Of a DNA stretch of 64,000 nucleotides, positions 7,829 to 16,864 are shown one piece after another. This DNA is from Pseudomonadota bacterium (GTDB lineage Bacteria > Pseudomonadota > Alphaproteobacteria > Sphingomonadales > Sphingomonadaceae). The stretch lies in NCBI GenBank assembly GCA_023457895.1, contig JAEXAY010000025.1:48865-112864 (forward strand), read 5' to 3'. Each line of letters opens with the position of its first letter. Position 1 is the first letter of the stretch. A program made the position numbers and the translations under genes. The notes below the pieces were generated by a model, which was not told where the DNA came from, searched no databases, and saw nothing but the letters and a program-made list of their open reading frames with translations.

Positions 7829-9253
7829 CTACTTCCTGAACTCCCGCGCGATCGTCTTGTCGGTCGCGGCGCCATAGGGCGGTTTCATACCGCCGAGTTT
7901 GGCGACGTCCATGCCGGTCTGGCGGTAGACCGATTTCATGTGACTGAAGGTCTTGAAGCCGTCATGGCCGTGGTAATGGCCCATGCCGGACGGGCCGATG
8001 CCGCCGAACGGGAGATCCTCCATCGCGACGTGGAAGAGGACGTCGTTGACCGTGACGCCGCCCGAATGGGTGCGGTCGAGGATCTTTCTTTCCTCCGCCC
8101 GGTCCTCGCCAAAATAATAAAGGCCGAGCGGACGGTCGTGCGCGTTGACATGAGCGATCGCGGCATCGACCGAGGCGACCTTCTTGACCGGCAGCAGGGG
8201 GCCGAAGATTTCCTCCTGCATGATCTTCATGTCGTCGGTGACGTCGCGCACGATGTGGAGCGGCATCTTGCGGCTGTTGGCGGCGGCAAAATCCTCGCTC
8301 GCCGGATTGACCACCTCGACGCGCGCGCCCTTCGCTCGCGCATCGTCGATATAGGCGGTGAGCCGCGCGAAATGGCGGTCGTTGACGACGCTGGTGTAAT
8401 CGTCATTGTCGAGCAGCGTGGGGTACATCGCGCTCGCCGAGGCCTTGATCCGTTCGACGACCTGCGGCTCCTGCGCGTCGCTGACGAGCAGATAATCGGG
8501 CGCGAGGCAGATCTGCCCGGCGTTCATCATCTTGCCCATGGTGACGCGGTCGGCGAGCTTGTCGAGATCGGCCGACTGGCCGACGATCACCGGCGACTTG
8601 CCGCCGAGTTCGAGCGTCACGGGCGTGAGGTTTTCCGCCGCCGCGCGCATGATATGCTTGCCGATCGCGGTGGCGCCGGTGAAGATGATATGGTCGAACG
8701 GGAGTTCGGAGAAGGCCTTGCCGACATCCGCGCCACCGGTGACGACGGCAATCTCCTTGTCACTGAAATATTTGGGGAAGGTTTCGGCGAAGGCCGCGGT
8801 GGTGCGCGGGGTGAACTCGCTCGGCTTGACCATCGCGCGGTTGCCCGCGGCGAGGATGCCGGCGAGCGGGACCATCACCATGCCGATCGGGAAATTCCAC
8901 GGCGCGATCACGCCGACGACGCCCTTGGGTTGATATTCGACGCGCGCCTTCGCACCGAGCAGGCCGAGCGGGAACATCGGCTTGCGCCTTTCGGTGCGCG
9001 CCCATTTGTCGAGATTTTTGCGCGCATGCTTGAGCGCGGCGAGGGCGGGCGAGATATCCGACATGATCGTCATGCGGCTCGAACGGTGGCCGAAATCCTC
9101 CGACACCGCATCGGCAAAGGCCTGGCCATGATCGACCAGCATCGCGACCGCACGGGTGAGCCGGTCCTTGCGGACGGAAAGCGGCTCCGGCAGCGCGGCG
9201 GCAAAGTCTGCGCGCATCCTGTCGAAAACCGCCCGCATCATGTCGCTGCTCAT
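7829..9253 (-). CDS. Coniferyl aldehyde dehydrogenase
   Basis: NAD(P)-dependent aldehyde dehydrogenase of 474 aa. Visible motifs: APWNFPIGM and KPSEFTPRT (cofactor binding), FTGATAIGKHI, the general-base LELGGKSP, and the catalytic cysteine in NAGQICLAPDY. The LAPDY and GPSGMGHYHGHDGF blocks are typical of the CalB/coniferyl aldehyde dehydrogenase branch (EC 1.2.1.68), which oxidises coniferaldehyde to ferulate; other medium-chain or aromatic aldehydes are possible. AGGAG precedes the ATG at 9253. Divergent from zwf across 215 bp (9254-9468), which probably holds both promoters. Confidence 0.85.
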   Translation of the reverse strand: MSSDMMRAVFDRMRADFAAALPEPLSVRKDRLTRAVAMLVDHGQAFADAVSEDFGHRSSRMTIMSDISPALAALKHARKNLDKWARTERRKPMFPLGLLGAKARVEYQPKGVVGVIAPWNFPIGMVMVPLAGILAAGNRAMVKPSEFTPRTTAAFAETFPKYFSDKEIAVVTGGADVGKAFSELPFDHIIFTGATAIGKHIMRAAAENLTPVTLELGGKSPVIVGQSADLDKLADRVTMGKMMNAGQICLAPDYLLVSDAQEPQVVERIKASASAMYPTLLDNDDYTSVVNDRHFARLTAYIDDARAKGARVEVVNPASEDFAAANSRKMPLHIVRDVTDDMKIMQEEIFGPLLPVKKVASVDAAIAHVNAHDRPLGLYYFGEDRAEERKILDRTHSGGVTVNDVLFHVAMEDLPFGGIGPSGMGHYHGHDGFKTFSHMKSVYRQTGMDVAKLGGMKPPYGAATDKTIAREFRK

Positions 9254-9468
9254 TACCCGTCGCTCCTTACTGACACCCCTGTTGGTAGCGCACCTTGGCA
9301 CAATCGTGGCGGATTGCAACGCCGGTCGCGCGCACGTCCATGGCATGCCAGCGGTTGAAAACGCGTTTCCAGCCGCGCCGCAAGACGCGCGCTCTACGTA
9401 TGCACATTGCATCGCCCGGCCATAAGCGGCAGGACGGAAGGGACCAAGAGAGGAGCCGCCGCACGTCC

Positions 9469-10929
9469 ATGAGCCGCAATTTCGAAACGCTGATCCTGTT
9501 CGGGGCGACCGGCGACCTTGCGCACCGCATGCTCTTCCCCTCGCTCTACAACCTCTCCAAGGACGGCTTGCTGGCGGAAGGCTTTACCATCCTTGGGTCG
9601 GGCCGCACCGCGATGGGTGACGATGAATTTCGCGCCGCGATCGATGGTGAACTGCAAAAATTCCTGCCGGAGGGGCAATATGAGGCGGCTGCGGCGAAGG
9701 CCTTTCTCGAGCGCGTCGATTATGTCGCGCTAGACATGGAGAAAGACAGCGCATTCGCCGCATTGAAGGACAAGCTCGGCGCGCGGCGGGAGCAACCGCT
9801 CGGCATTTATCTGTCGACCCCGCCCGCGCTGTTCGCACCCATCATCGCCGGGCTCGACGCGGCGGGCCTTGCCTGCGGCGAATGCCGGGTGGCGCTGGAA
9901 AAGCCGATCGGCCACGACCTTGCCTCGAGCCGCGAGGTCAACGACATCGTCGGAGCGGCGTTCGACGAGGCGCGCGTGTTCCGCGTCGACCATTATCTTG
10001 GCAAGGAGACAGTGCAGAATCTGCTCGCGCTGCGCTTTGCCAACATCCTGTTCGAGCCGCTGTGGAACGCCAATGCGATCGACCATGTCCAGATCACGGT
10101 CGCGGAAACGGTGGGTCTGGAGGGGCGGGTTTCCTATTATGACGGCGTTGGCGCCCTCAAGGACATGGTGCAGAACCATCTGCTCCAGCTCGTCGCAATG
10201 GTCGCGATGGAGCCGCCCGCCAACTACAGCGCGACCGCCGTGCGCGACGAAAAGGTCAAGGTGATCCGCTGCCTGCGCAAGGTCACGCCGGAAACCGCCA
10301 AGGCGCTGACGGTCAAGGGCCAATATGGCGCAGGCGCAGTCGGCGGTGCGGCGGTCAGGGGCTATGACGAGGAACTGGGCCAGGAGAGTGGCACCGAAAC
10401 CTTCGTCGCGGTCAAGGCGTTCATCGACAACTGGCGCTGGGCGGGCGTCCCCTTCTACATCCGCACGGGCAAGCGCATGCCGCAGCGCAAGTCCGAAATC
10501 CTCATCCAGTTCAAGCAGGTGCCGCACGACCTGTTCGCGAGCCGCGGCGCGGGGCTGGAACCCAATGCGCTGATCATCCGTTTGCAGCCCGAAGAGACGA
10601 TCCGGTTGAAGGTGATGGCGAAGCGCCCCGGGCTCGACCGCGAGGGCGTGGAGTTGCAGGAAGTCGAACTTGATGTCGCGCTCGACGCGGCCTATGGCCA
10701 CCAGCGGCGGCGCATCGCCTATGAGCGGCTGCTGCTCGATTTCATCGAGGGCGACCAGACGCTGTTCGTCCGCCGCGACGAGGTGGAGGCGGCATGGGAA
10801 TGGATCGATTCGATCCACAATGCCTGGGCGAGGACTGGACTGAAACCGCAAGCCTATACGGCGGGAAGCTGGGGACCGAGCGCCTCGGTCGCGCTCGCCG
10901 AACGCCATGGAGCAAGCTGGCATGACTAA
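9469..10929 (+). CDS. zwf: Glucose-6-phosphate 1-dehydrogenase
   Basis: Protein of 486 aa, usual length for bacterial G6PD. The N-terminal dinucleotide fold starts with LFGATGDLA (residues about 9-17). The substrate and catalytic motif RVDHYLGKE is at about residues 174-182, and EKPIGHDL is intact. It oxidises glucose 6-phosphate to 6-phosphogluconolactone and feeds the Entner-Doudoroff pathway encoded immediately downstream. The ATG at 9469 follows AGAGGAG; the frame is open upstream without homology. The stop overlaps the edd start by 8 bp, so the two are likely translationally coupled. Confidence 0.96.
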   Translation: MSRNFETLILFGATGDLAHRMLFPSLYNLSKDGLLAEGFTILGSGRTAMGDDEFRAAIDGELQKFLPEGQYEAAAAKAFLERVDYVALDMEKDSAFAALKDKLGARREQPLGIYLSTPPALFAPIIAGLDAAGLACGECRVALEKPIGHDLASSREVNDIVGAAFDEARVFRVDHYLGKETVQNLLALRFANILFEPLWNANAIDHVQITVAETVGLEGRVSYYDGVGALKDMVQNHLLQLVAMVAMEPPANYSATAVRDEKVKVIRCLRKVTPETAKALTVKGQYGAGAVGGAAVRGYDEELGQESGTETFVAVKAFIDNWRWAGVPFYIRTGKRMPQRKSEILIQFKQVPHDLFASRGAGLEPNALIIRLQPEETIRLKVMAKRPGLDREGVELQEVELDVALDAAYGHQRRRIAYERLLLDFIEGDQTLFVRRDEVEAAWEWIDSIHNAWARTGLKPQAYTAGSWGPSASVALAERHGASWHD

Positions 10930-12763
10930 CCTCCACCCCGTCATAGCCGCCGTCACCGACCGCATCATCGAGCGCAGCCGCAAGACGCGGGGCGCCTATC
11001 TCGCGCTGATGGATGCGCAACGCGCGCATGGCACCAACCGCGATACGCTCTCATGCGGCAACCTCGCGCACGGCTTTGCCGCGAGCGGAGAAGACAAGGC
11101 CGCGATCCGCGCCGACCGCGCGATGAATATCGGCATCGTCACCGCCTATAACGACATGCTCTCGGCGCATCAGCCCTATGGCCGCTATCCCGAGGCGATC
11201 AAGCTCGCCGCGCGCGAGGCCGGCGCGACCGCGCAGGTCGCAGGCGGGGTTCCGGCGATGTGCGACGGGGTGACGCAAGGCCAGCCGGGGATGGACCTGT
11301 CGCTGTTCAGCCGCGACACGATCGCGCAGGGGACCGCGATCGCGCTCTCGCACGCGATGTTCGAAGGCGCATTGCTGCTCGCCATCTGCGACAAGATCGT
11401 GCCGGGCGTGCTGATCGGCGCGCTACGCTTCGGGCATGTCCCGACCATCCTGGTTCCGGCGGGACCGATGCCGTCGGGGCTTCCCAACAAGGACAAGCAG
11501 CAGGTGCGCCAGCTTTATGCCGAAGGCAAGGCGGGCCGCGAGGAACTACTCGACGCCGAGGCCGCTTCCTATCACAGCCCGGGCACCTGCACCTTCTATG
11601 GCACCGCCAACTCCAACCAGATGATGATGGAGATGATGGGGCTGCACATGCCGGGCGCGGCCTTCATCCATCCGGGCACGCCGTTGCGCGCCGCGCTGAC
11701 CCGCGCCGCCACCCATCGTGTGACCGCGATCGGCTGGAACGGCCATGACTATCGCCCGCTTTCCGCCTGCGTCGATGAAAAGGCGATTGTCAATGCCGCG
11801 GTCGGCCTGCTCGCGACCGGCGGCTCGACCAACCATGCGATCCACCTGCCCGCGATCGCGCGCGCGGCGGGGATCATCATCGACTGGGAGGATTTCGACC
11901 GGCTGAGCCATGCGGTGCCGTTGCTCGCGCGCGTCTATCCCAATGGCGCGGGCGATGTGAACGGTTTTCACGTTGCAGGCGGCACCGGTTTCTGCATCCG
12001 CGAACTGCTCGCCGCCGGCCTGCTCCACCGCGACATCCTCACTGTCGCGGGCAAGGATCTTGGCGATTACGGCTTCGAGCCGGTGCTTGATGGCGATACG
12101 CTCAAATGGCAGCCATCGCCCACCGAAAGCCGCAACCCCGAGATGCTGCGCCCCGTCGCCTCGCCCTTCTCGCCCGATGGCGGGATGGTGCTGCTCAAGG
12201 GCAATCTTGGCCGCGCGATCATCAAGGTCAGCGCCGTCCACGACGAGCATCTCACGATCGAGGCGCCGGCCCGCGTGTTCCAAGACCAGAATGACGTGAT
12301 CGCCGCGTTCAAGGCGGGTGAACTCGACCGCGATGTGGTGGTCGTGGTGCGCTTTCAGGGGCCGCGCGCCAACGGCATGCCCGAACTGCACAAGCTCACC
12401 CCGTCGCTCGGCGTGTTGCAGGACAAGGGCTATAAAGTCGCGCTTTTGACCGACGGGCGCATGTCGGGCGCAAGCGGCAAGGTGCCCGCTGCAATCCACC
12501 TGTCGCCCGAAGCACTCAACGCCGGGCCGATCGCCAAGCTGCGCGATGGTGACGTTGTCCGCATCTGCGGCCGCTGCGGCGAAGTCGAGGCCAACGTCGA
12601 ACCCGGCGAATGGGCGCTGCGCGAGGACGCCCCGCCGCCGCCTCCCGCGCAAGGCATGGGCCGCGAACTCTTTGCCCTGTTCCGCTACACCGCGGACGAT
12701 GCGGAAAAAGGCGGCAGCGCGATGCTGGCGGCGATGGAAAGCGTGACGGGGACGGGCGAATGA
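10922..12763 (+). CDS. edd: Phosphogluconate dehydratase (6-phosphogluconate dehydratase)
   Basis: Iron-sulfur dehydratase of the IlvD/Edd family, 613 aa, converting 6-phosphogluconate to KDPG. Conserved features include the GGVPAMCDGVTQGQPGM block, SPGTCTFYGTANSNQM and LTDGRMSGASGKVPAAIH; the cysteines in these segments are the expected cluster ligands. The ATG at 10922 lies nine bases after GGAG and overlaps the end of zwf; an ATG at 10907 is in frame but has no ribosome site. Second gene of zwf-edd-eda. Confidence 0.96.
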   Translation: MTNLHPVIAAVTDRIIERSRKTRGAYLALMDAQRAHGTNRDTLSCGNLAHGFAASGEDKAAIRADRAMNIGIVTAYNDMLSAHQPYGRYPEAIKLAAREAGATAQVAGGVPAMCDGVTQGQPGMDLSLFSRDTIAQGTAIALSHAMFEGALLLAICDKIVPGVLIGALRFGHVPTILVPAGPMPSGLPNKDKQQVRQLYAEGKAGREELLDAEAASYHSPGTCTFYGTANSNQMMMEMMGLHMPGAAFIHPGTPLRAALTRAATHRVTAIGWNGHDYRPLSACVDEKAIVNAAVGLLATGGSTNHAIHLPAIARAAGIIIDWEDFDRLSHAVPLLARVYPNGAGDVNGFHVAGGTGFCIRELLAAGLLHRDILTVAGKDLGDYGFEPVLDGDTLKWQPSPTESRNPEMLRPVASPFSPDGGMVLLKGNLGRAIIKVSAVHDEHLTIEAPARVFQDQNDVIAAFKAGELDRDVVVVVRFQGPRANGMPELHKLTPSLGVLQDKGYKVALLTDGRMSGASGKVPAAIHLSPEALNAGPIAKLRDGDVVRICGRCGEVEANVEPGEWALREDAPPPPPAQGMGRELFALFRYTADDAEKGGSAMLAAMESVTGTGE

Positions 12764-12806
12764 AAACCGCCCGTGAAGGGGACCGTCAGCATCTGAAGGG
12801 ACGAAC

Positions 12807-13436
12807 ATGAGCAAAGATTACCCGCGCGACATCGACCAGATCATGCGTAGCGCACCAGTCATTCCGGTGATCGTGATCGACCGGGTCGACGACGCCGTCC
12901 CGATGGCCGAAGCGCTGGTCGCAGGCGGGCTCAATGTACTCGAAGTGACACTGCGCACGCCCGCCGCACTCGAGGCAATGACCGCGATGAAAAGCGTCGC
13001 GGGCGCGATTGTCGGTGCGGGCACCGTGCTCAATCCGGAGATGCTCGATGCGGCGATCGAGGCGGGCGCGGAATTCATCGTCTCGCCGGGGCTCACCAAA
13101 AAGCTCGGCAAGGTCGCGATCAAGGCGGGAATTCCGTTTTTGCCCGGCGTTGCCAATGCCGCCGACATCATGGCGGGGCTCGACCTCGGGCTCGACCGCT
13201 TCAAATTCTTTCCCGCCGAAACCAGCGGCGGGATTCCGGCGCTGAAGGCGCTGTCCGCGCCGTTCGCCGATGTGCGTTTCTGCCCGACCGGCGGTATCCG
13301 GCAGGGCACAGCGGCGGAATGGTTGGCACTTCCAAGCGTTCTGTGCGTCGGCGGCAGCTGGCTGGTCCCGCCGGGCACGCTCGACCCGGCGCAGATAACG
13401 GCGCTCGCCAGGGCAGCGAGCGGCCTCGCAAAGTAA
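12807..13436 (+). CDS. eda: KDPG/KHG aldolase
   Basis: Class I aldolase of 209 aa that cleaves KDPG into pyruvate and glyceraldehyde 3-phosphate, ending the Entner-Doudoroff pathway. The Schiff-base lysine is K133 in RFKFFPAE, and E46 in LEVTLRT is the conserved acid. The enzyme usually works as a trimer. It starts 43 bp after edd with GAAGGGA before the ATG. The lactonase (pgl) and glucokinase (glk) genes often present in such clusters are absent here. Confidence 0.95.
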   Translation: MSKDYPRDIDQIMRSAPVIPVIVIDRVDDAVPMAEALVAGGLNVLEVTLRTPAALEAMTAMKSVAGAIVGAGTVLNPEMLDAAIEAGAEFIVSPGLTKKLGKVAIKAGIPFLPGVANAADIMAGLDLGLDRFKFFPAETSGGIPALKALSAPFADVRFCPTGGIRQGTAAEWLALPSVLCVGGSWLVPPGTLDPAQITALARAASGLAK

Positions 13437-13594
13437 AACCGCGGTCAACCCTTCCTTGCGAGAGAGATTCAAAAGGCGGTACGCTTGGGGGTAAACAGAA
13501 GCCCGAGCTTGGCGAGCGCGCCGTGTTGCAAGCGTGAATGAGCGTTATCAAATCTATGTCCTGCGCACGGCATTGTTGCTAGCAGCGAGGCCGG

Positions 13595-14791
13595 ATGAAT
13601 AAATATGACGCTATCATCATTGGTGCCGGGGCAGCCGGGCTGTTTTGTGCCGGGCGGGCGGTAGCGCGAGGAAGGCGTGTGCTCGTCGCCGACCATAATG
13701 CGGAGCCGGGGCGCAAGATCCTGATCTCGGGCGGCGGGCGGTGCAATTTCACCAATGTCCATGCGGGCTTCGGGGTGCACCCGCCGCGTTATCTTTCGGC
13801 CAACCCGCATTTTGCCAAATCGGCACTGGGGCGGTTCGGGCCGGAGGATTTCATCGCGCTGGTCGATAAGGCTGGAGTAGCCTGGCACGAAAAGACGCTC
13901 GGCCAGCTCTTCTGCGATGGAAGCGCGCGGCAGATTGTGGCGATGCTGATGGGTTTGTGCGAAGGCGTGGATTTCCGCTTCGGGGAGGGTGTAGATGCGA
14001 TAGAGCGTGAAGGCGGGGCGTTTCGCCTGACCATCGGCGGCGCGCCTGTCACCGGCTCACGCGTGGTGATTGCAACCGGCGGCCCCTCTATACCCAAGCT
14101 CGGCGCGAGCGATTTTGCCTATCGCACCGCGCGCGGCTTTGGCCTCAAGGTTATCGAGCCGCGCCCCGCTCTGGTGCCGCTGACGCTGGGCGGGGAAGAC
14201 CTGCTGTTCCGCGAACTGTCCGGCGTTTCGACCGAAGTGGTTGCGAGCGCAGGCAACGGCAAGGCCAAAGGCGTGTTCCGCGAGGCGGCGCTCCTCACCC
14301 ATCGCGGGCTTTCGGGACCGGCTATTCTCCAGATTTCGAGCTATTGGAGGAAGGGCGATAGCATAGCGCTTGATTTCTTGCCCGATGATGAGGCCGCTGC
14401 CTGGATACTCTCGGCGAAGGGTGCGCAGCCGAATGCGAGCCTCGCTCGGCTGCTGGCGGACAAGCTGCCGCAGCGGCTGGCCAAGGCGCTGGCGGACAAA
14501 TTGGGTGTAGGCGAGCAGCCGCTCCACGCACTGCGCGACAAGCGGCTGCAGGAAGCGGGGCAGCGGCTCAACGGGTGGCGCTTCACCCCCAATGGCAGCG
14601 AAGGCTATGCCAAGGCCGAGGTCACCATCGGCGGGGTCGCCACCGACGGTCTCAACCAGAAAACATTGGAGGCCACGGCGGTGCCGGGCCTTCATTTTGT
14701 GGGTGAGGCAGTGGACGTGACCGGCTGGCTCGGAGGCTATAATTTCCAATGGGCGTGGGCGAGCGGAGCTGCGGCCGGGGAAGCGTTGTGA
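13595..14791 (+). CDS. HI0933/YhiN-family FAD-dependent oxidoreductase
   Basis: Flavoprotein of 398 aa. The N-terminal Rossmann motif is IIIGAGAAGLFCAG (about residues 7-20), a second GRKILISGGGRCNFTN block follows at about 40-55, and the C-terminus carries VTIGGVATDGLNQKTLEA and GLHFVGEAVDVTGWLGGYNF, both diagnostic of the HI0933 family. Reaction unknown; such genes are sometimes labelled aminoacetone oxidase-like. The gap 13437-13594 before it holds nothing recognisable. Confidence 0.88.
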   Translation: MNKYDAIIIGAGAAGLFCAGRAVARGRRVLVADHNAEPGRKILISGGGRCNFTNVHAGFGVHPPRYLSANPHFAKSALGRFGPEDFIALVDKAGVAWHEKTLGQLFCDGSARQIVAMLMGLCEGVDFRFGEGVDAIEREGGAFRLTIGGAPVTGSRVVIATGGPSIPKLGASDFAYRTARGFGLKVIEPRPALVPLTLGGEDLLFRELSGVSTEVVASAGNGKAKGVFREAALLTHRGLSGPAILQISSYWRKGDSIALDFLPDDEAAAWILSAKGAQPNASLARLLADKLPQRLAKALADKLGVGEQPLHALRDKRLQEAGQRLNGWRFTPNGSEGYAKAEVTIGGVATDGLNQKTLEATAVPGLHFVGEAVDVTGWLGGYNFQWAWASGAAAGEAL

Positions 14792-14811
14792 TGCGAAAGA
14801 AGGAGAATCTG

Positions 14812-15669
14812 ATGTTTCAAGATGATCATGACCGGGGTCTGGTCTGGGACCTGGGGGTGATGCTCGAGCGGCGGCGAGCGCTTGGCTTGCTTGCGGGGGT
14901 TGCGGGTGGGGCGGTGCTTGCAGCGTGCAGGCAGGGCGGTCCCGGTGGCCCGCCGCCAATGTCCGATCCCGAATCCAATGTGACAGGAACCGCCCCTGAC
15001 GGCGAGACTTGCATCAAATTGCCGCAGGAAACCAACGGCCCTTATCCCGCCGATGGCACCAACACAAAAAGCGGCCAGACGGTCAATGTGCTCACCCAAA
15101 GCGGCATTCAGCGCAGTGATATCCGCGCGAGTTTCGGAGGGGTGAGTGGGACTGCGGCAGGCGTGCCGCTGGAACTCACCATCACCCTCGTCAATGTCGG
15201 GGGCCAGTGCAAGCCGCTTGCAGGCTACGCCATCTATGTCTGGCATTGCGATGCGGCGGGTAAATATTCGCTCTATGATTTAACCGACCAGAATTTTCTG
15301 CGCGGCGTCCAGGTTACCAATACCAAGGGCGAGGTGCGCTTCGTGACGATTGTGCCGGGCACCTATATGGGCCGTTATCCGCACATCCATTTCGAGATAT
15401 TTGCGAGCGCCGGCAAGGCCGCGAGCGGCAAGGACAGCTTGCTGATTTCCCAATTCGCGGTGCCCGCGGAGGCCTTGAAGCCGATCTACGCGGCGGACAA
15501 GAACTACGCCAGCAGCGTAAAACCGCTGGTGGCGAACGCAGGTATCGCGAACGATAATGTGTTCGGGGACAATACGCCGGAACAGATCAAGGCGCAGACT
15601 TTGGCGCTGAGCGGCGATGCTACGACCGGATATAAGGGCAGCGTGACAGTTGGGATTAAACCGGCATAG
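14812..15669 (+). CDS. Tat-exported lipoprotein of the intradiol ring-cleavage dioxygenase family
   Basis: Protein of 285 aa. The N-terminus has a twin-arginine segment (ERRRALGLLAG) and a lipobox (AVLAAC), so it should be folded before export and anchored by lipid. The dioxygenase fold shows YAIYVWHCDAAGKYS, then RYPHIHFE with two histidines that would bind Fe(III) together with tyrosines. Exported members are common, but their substrates are mostly unproven. The ATG at 14812 is chosen because AAGGAG lies six bases upstream; the ATG at 14791 overlaps the previous stop but has a poorer site. Confidence 0.8.
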   Translation: MFQDDHDRGLVWDLGVMLERRRALGLLAGVAGGAVLAACRQGGPGGPPPMSDPESNVTGTAPDGETCIKLPQETNGPYPADGTNTKSGQTVNVLTQSGIQRSDIRASFGGVSGTAAGVPLELTITLVNVGGQCKPLAGYAIYVWHCDAAGKYSLYDLTDQNFLRGVQVTNTKGEVRFVTIVPGTYMGRYPHIHFEIFASAGKAASGKDSLLISQFAVPAEALKPIYAADKNYASSVKPLVANAGIANDNVFGDNTPEQIKAQTLALSGDATTGYKGSVTVGIKPA

Positions 15670-15678
15670 CGGCCGAGC

Positions 15679-15790
15679 GACCCTCCCTTGCCAGGAAGGG
15701 TCGATAAATCAAAGATTCTTCCGGGTGGGTAAAAGGCGCGAAGGCCGTGCCCAGTATCCATCTTTGACCCTCCCTTGCTGGGGAGGGTGG
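15679..15790. repeat. Two GACCCTCCCTTG-type hairpins in a convergent gap
   Basis: GACCCTCCCTT-gcca-GGAAGGGTC at 15679-15702 and GACCCTCCCTTGCTGGGGAGGGT at 15766-15790 are near copies of the same palindrome. They lie between convergent genes (dioxygenase stop at 15669, protease stop at 15830) and may act as bidirectional terminators or be dispersed REP-like sequence. Confidence 0.65.
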
Positions 15791-15829
15791 CAGACGGCGC
15801 CCCTCCTGTGACAAAGAGGGCTTACTCAC

Positions 15830-16687
15830 TTATTGAAACGTATTACAGGCGTTCGGGTCACCCGATTGCAGCCCACGGTTCAGCCACTCCATGCGCTGCT
15901 GGCTGGTGCCGTGAGTAAAGCTTTCGGGCGAGACGCGGCGGCCGGCATTGGCCATCAGCACATCATCGCCGATCGAACTTGCGGCGCGCAGGCCTTCCTG
16001 CACGTCGCCCGGTTCGATCCGGTCTTTGTTCTGCGCGGCCCACACCCCGGCGAGGCAGTCAGCCTGTAGCTCCATCCGCACCTGGATGGCATTGCCTTGG
16101 GTACGGCTCGACCGTTGCTGCGCCTGCTGGACCTGCTGGGCAAGGCCGGTGATTGTCTGGATATGATGGCCATATTCATGCGCGATTACATAATAGCGGG
16201 CAAAGTCGCCCGACGCGCCGAGCCGCTGTTCCATTTCCTGGAAGAAGGTGGTGTCGAGATAGATGCCGTGATCCGATGGGCAGTAGAACGGCCCCATTGC
16301 TGACTGGGCAGCGCCGCAACCTGATTGGCCATATTGTGAATAAAAGGACAGCTTGGGCGGCGTGAAGCGCTGCCCTTCGGCGGCGAACAGCTTGCCCCAG
16401 GTCTGGTTGAGGCTCGACATGGCGTTGCACATTTCGCGGCGGCTCTGGTCGATACTGCAGGCGTCGCCGCCAACGGTGCTGTTCTGCGGCACCTGGGTCT
16501 GCTGCACTACAGGACCGCTCCCGCCGGTCATCAATGCGCCCGGATCAACGCCGAATACCAGCGCGGCGATCAGGACCAGGATCAGCCCGCCGCAGCCAAT
16601 CGAACCGCCGCCTACGGGAAAGCCTCCGAATCCGCCGCGGCCCTGATCTTCGACCCGGATACTGTTGTCATAATCGTCAAGGCGCAT
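15830..16687 (-). CDS. Neutral zinc metallopeptidase, YpfJ family
   Basis: Protein of 285 aa. A Gly/Phe-rich N-terminus (about 1-30) leads into one transmembrane helix (about 33-48) and a periplasmic or extracellular domain. The zinc motif VIAHEYGHHIQ carries HExxH, and MELQADCLAGVWA supplies the third ligand glutamate region. Several cysteines suggest disulfides. YpfJ-like proteases are widespread with unclear substrates. GGGAG precedes the ATG at 16687. Divergent from the acyl-CoA synthetase over 177 bp. Confidence 0.87.
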   Translation of the reverse strand: MRLDDYDNSIRVEDQGRGGFGGFPVGGGSIGCGGLILVLIAALVFGVDPGALMTGGSGPVVQQTQVPQNSTVGGDACSIDQSRREMCNAMSSLNQTWGKLFAAEGQRFTPPKLSFYSQYGQSGCGAAQSAMGPFYCPSDHGIYLDTTFFQEMEQRLGASGDFARYYVIAHEYGHHIQTITGLAQQVQQAQQRSSRTQGNAIQVRMELQADCLAGVWAAQNKDRIEPGDVQEGLRAASSIGDDVLMANAGRRVSPESFTHGTSQQRMEWLNRGLQSGDPNACNTFQ

Positions 16688-16864
16688 TGCCGGAAAACTC
16701 CCTCCATGATTTCGCTCCAATCTAGCAGCAAAATCCCCAAAGGAAATAAATAGCTGTACCCTCCATTTGTTCCCGGAACGCCGGCGCGAAAAGGGCGCGA
16801 AACTTCTCGCTGGCCAGCGGCGCCGGTAGCAGGCAAGCTCGGAAGAAAAGGAGAGATTCGCAAA

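Noticed and set aside
9730..10983. Long antisense frame across zwf
   Set aside because: Shadow of the plus-strand zwf; no motif, start or family match.
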